From contig CM017558.1 in NCBI GenBank assembly GCA_007844125.1, positions 47,502,164 through 47,566,163 on the forward strand: a DNA stretch of 64,000 nucleotides, given 5' to 3'. The notes beneath the pieces were generated by a model, which saw nothing but the letters and a program-made list of their open reading frames with translations, had not been told where the DNA came from and made no database searches. The translations under genes were made by a program, and so were the position numbers. The stretch's first letter is position 1. Every line of letters starts with the position of its first letter. Source of the stretch: Sinonovacula constricta (taxonomy: Eukaryota > Mollusca > Bivalvia > Cardiida > Solecurtidae). This document shows, one piece after another, positions 61,374 through 64,000 of the stretch.

Positions 61374-62420
61374 TAAATATTAAAATGATATTTAACATAA
61401 AAGTAGTTTACATCTTCTGCATATTTGTAAAATGTATTAATTTGTGTATCATTGTATTTTTTAAAATTAATGAGTTTGCCTGAATCTAACTTATTTGCCT
61501 ATTTCAATTATATATGGGCTGACAAACCTCTCTTGTAGGCACAACTAAACAATTTGATATGTCTTGTTGATTTTGGCTTTTCTGTTTTAGTGACCAGCAT
61601 GTGCCAACATGAGAGGTCTTGTTTACAAAACTGTTTGTTGAATAAGCAGAGAAAATATTTTCTGAAATATTAAATGTTCATGGAAAAGCTTCAGATAAAA
61701 TGTATATTGTGCATAAGCCAGTTAAGACAACATATAAAATGAGTAATATATCTTTAACTTTTCTTTCCTGTGCTTAAAATATTATAGCTGGAAACTAATG
61801 AAAACATTTATGTGGCTGTGGGTAAGTCTTTAGGTGTGTAACACCATTACAACTGATGACGTAAACTTATTTGCAATTTATTGCTTAATTATTGTCTTAT
61901 AATTGGATGCTTGGAAGACTTCAAATCAGTTTAAACAACTAAGAATTGAAAGCATTTGCTTTGTTTAATTGCATTTTCATCTCTCTCATTCGTCCATTGG
62001 TAAAATCAATGGTTGGGATACGAGGAAGTTGAAGCTATGATGAAACGAGGAGAGCAAGCCACGGTGAATATATTACACTGCCAATGTCTGCTGAGGCACT
62101 CTGACATTACTAGGAGTATGTTGGAACAGCTAGAACAAGACTTAATCAGGATTCATTTGCTGTAAACTTGTGAGACAAAAAGATTTTAGATTGATTAAAC
62201 TCCCCGTTCCTATGGACAGAACCAAAAAAAGGGAGAGAACTGAACTGATGTGTTTTATGGGTGTCGGTATGACAAATGCCTGTACCACACAAGATACAAT
62301 GCTGCATGGGATTTACAAACACACATACTGACAGACTTGCATACAACATCACAGAACGACTTCTGTTAATAAATATATACATTGAAGTACAATACACTGA
62401 TAAAATTTTGGCTATACATT
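61374..62420. other. No gene seen
   Basis: AT-rich sequence, no supported feature. Confidence 0.45.
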
Positions 62421-62472
62421 CAAAGCTTTTATTCGTGAAGGAAAAACCCAGACAAATACCTGGGTAGAACTG
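62421..62472 (-). mobile_element. SINE tail fragment, minus strand
   Basis: The minus strand reads GTTCTACCCAGGTATTTGTC then TGGGTTTTTCCTTCAC and ATAAAAGCTTTGAATG, following the tail order of the other SINE copies. Confidence 0.55.
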
Positions 62473-63114
62473 CAGATGTATATATGCTTATGTAACTGAA
62501 GGCTTTAATACATGGGGCTGTAGAAGCCTATATAACCTGGTGTGCAGGTTCTATATTTTTTAATAGTTCTATAAATAGGAGCCAGGAATGTATAATTAAA
62601 TCACAGTCTCAGCCTATAATAGTTTTAACAAATAAATTACATATGAATAGGCGTGTATTTAATCATTTCACTGATAGCAAAATAACAAAAAATATATAAT
62701 AAAGGCAATAGTAAGTGTCATAATACAATTATAACAAATGAACTCTTTGAGGAACAAAAGTTCTGATCTGAAATGTAAGAGTACAAAACTTGTCCTATAC
62801 CAAATACGTGGAGCCGCAGAAAAAATTTCTAAATCAATTAAAATATTTACATATTTTTTATGGTGCAAATAAGGATACTAGTGTATTGCAATAAAAAACA
62901 ACTCATCCCTACCACAAACTTAACATTATGTAAACACACAAACCTTACTTAATATAAACATAGATGATGTGTTGGTAAATGTATGTAGATGGAAATGCAG
63001 GGATACAAATATAAAAGTTGTATATGTATTATATTATGATAACAATGATAAACACTTTCTGACACTAATGAAAGATGACTATAGATGAATGATGTACCAC
63101 TCAATATATTGATA

Positions 63115-63405
63115 TTCTACTCTAAGAACACTTAATTCTGTGATGTTCTACTTCAAAAAAAACCCCTAAGAACACTCAATACAGTGATGCTCCTCCCTAA
63201 GAACACTCAATACAGTGATGTTCCACCCTTAGATCATTCAATACAGTGATGTTCCACCCTAAGAACATTCAATACAGTGATGTTCCACCCTAAGAACACT
63301 CTATACAAAGATGTTCTACTCTAAAACACTCAATACAGCAATGTTCCACTCTAAGACCACTCAGTACTGTTATGTTCTACCCTATGAACACTCAGCTTTT
63401 TGACC
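63115..63405. repeat. 31-bp minisatellite, about 9 copies
   Basis: Unit ACTCAATACAGTGATGTTCC + ACCCTAAGAAC. Central copies are the most uniform and both edges are diverged. Confidence 0.93.
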
Positions 63406-64000
63406 AATGTTACAGAAAAAGCAAAACAAGATTTCACAAGCAAGATAAACCTTCCATAAAACAATGATAAAGACACCAAACACAAGACCAATGATCTCAC
63501 ATTCAAATATTTCTTTAGTTCAGCAATAGACATTTAATCACACAGAAAGTAATGTGCAATTATATTTTTACAATATTTTTGTAAAAATACAAACTGTGTA
63601 TGTTTACAACATTAACATACTTGTGTCGAGACTACAATTTACATTTAACTTATAATTAAATCCTACCTCTAATAATTGATGCCTTAAAGATCTGATCTAT
63701 CAACAGCTGATCATCTATGTATTCCTCAGAGTTCAATTCTGAATACTGCAGAGCAGAGTCATTAGGTGTTTATAATATAATTATTATTATTCCATTTGTA
63801 GATAACATTACAAAACTCAGACCACCATCTATAACATTGACTGCATGAACATTATAATTACACACTCAAAATCTTGGCTTGATCAACAATTTTTTTTTTT
63901 TAAATCAAGACCTTCTGACGAACATATACAGCATGTACAAAGCTAATGCGACGCTAATTTGTTTTTCAAGATCATGCAAAAATGTTTGGGTTTTCCACCA
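63406..64000. other. No gene seen
   Basis: AT-rich sequence running to the window end. No supported feature. Confidence 0.45.

Noticed and set aside
61192..61398. Minus-strand INLY-repeat frame as a membrane peptide
   Set aside because: Translation of the GTTTATATATAG array.

Overview
The window reads as animal nuclear DNA, most likely from a bivalve mollusc. It is strongly AT-rich and CpG-poor, about a sixth of it is tandem-repeat arrays, and it carries dispersed tRNA-derived SINEs plus a second dispersed repeat family that I associate, from memory, with heterodont bivalves. I see no complete protein-coding gene, no rRNA, no intact tRNA, no CRISPR array and no prokaryotic operon. Open reading frames are short (nearly all under 110 codons). 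The longest, 188 codons, is a 39-bp repeat read in frame. The region is best described as intergenic or long-intron DNA.

Layout. 1-6190 is mostly unique AT-rich DNA with two copies of the dispersed repeat (family D). 6191-7860 holds a 30-bp and a 39-bp minisatellite. 12878-13270 is a 42-bp minisatellite. About 13375-17320 is a 46-bp satellite into which two DNA transposons have inserted: a hAT-like element (13428-13873, 8-bp target duplication) and a 1268-bp element flanked by TTAA (14810-16077). 20542-20793 is a homogeneous GC-rich 28-bp array. 22708-23078 is a 371-bp hAT-like MITE with an exact 8-bp duplication. 24440-25055 holds two SINEs. 25288-26015 holds a diverged direct duplication with promoter-like features. 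31305-31795 (15-bp unit) and 34470-36170 (16-bp unit) are long degenerate arrays. 42370-43063 and 50840-50962 hold SINE pieces.

The most gene-like place is 52334-52500: a CpG-dense block with ETS and NRF1-like motifs, next to a minus-strand ATG and a consensus splice donor. A 647-bp Mutator-like element (9-bp target duplication) begins about 90 bp beyond that donor. A near-consensus CTCF site lies at 32154-32172. The right end has a 2.8-kb array of 25/26-bp units (56815-59640), then a 39-bp array (59674-60296) that keeps its reading frame for 15 units and carries a CCAAT box in most units, then 12-bp and 31-bp arrays.

Nothing here shows genes acting together. The value of the window is in its transposon insertions with precise target duplications, its repeat families, and a few candidate regulatory blocks. 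All alignments were made by eye. Repeat-family names beyond target-duplication and terminal-repeat structure are inference.
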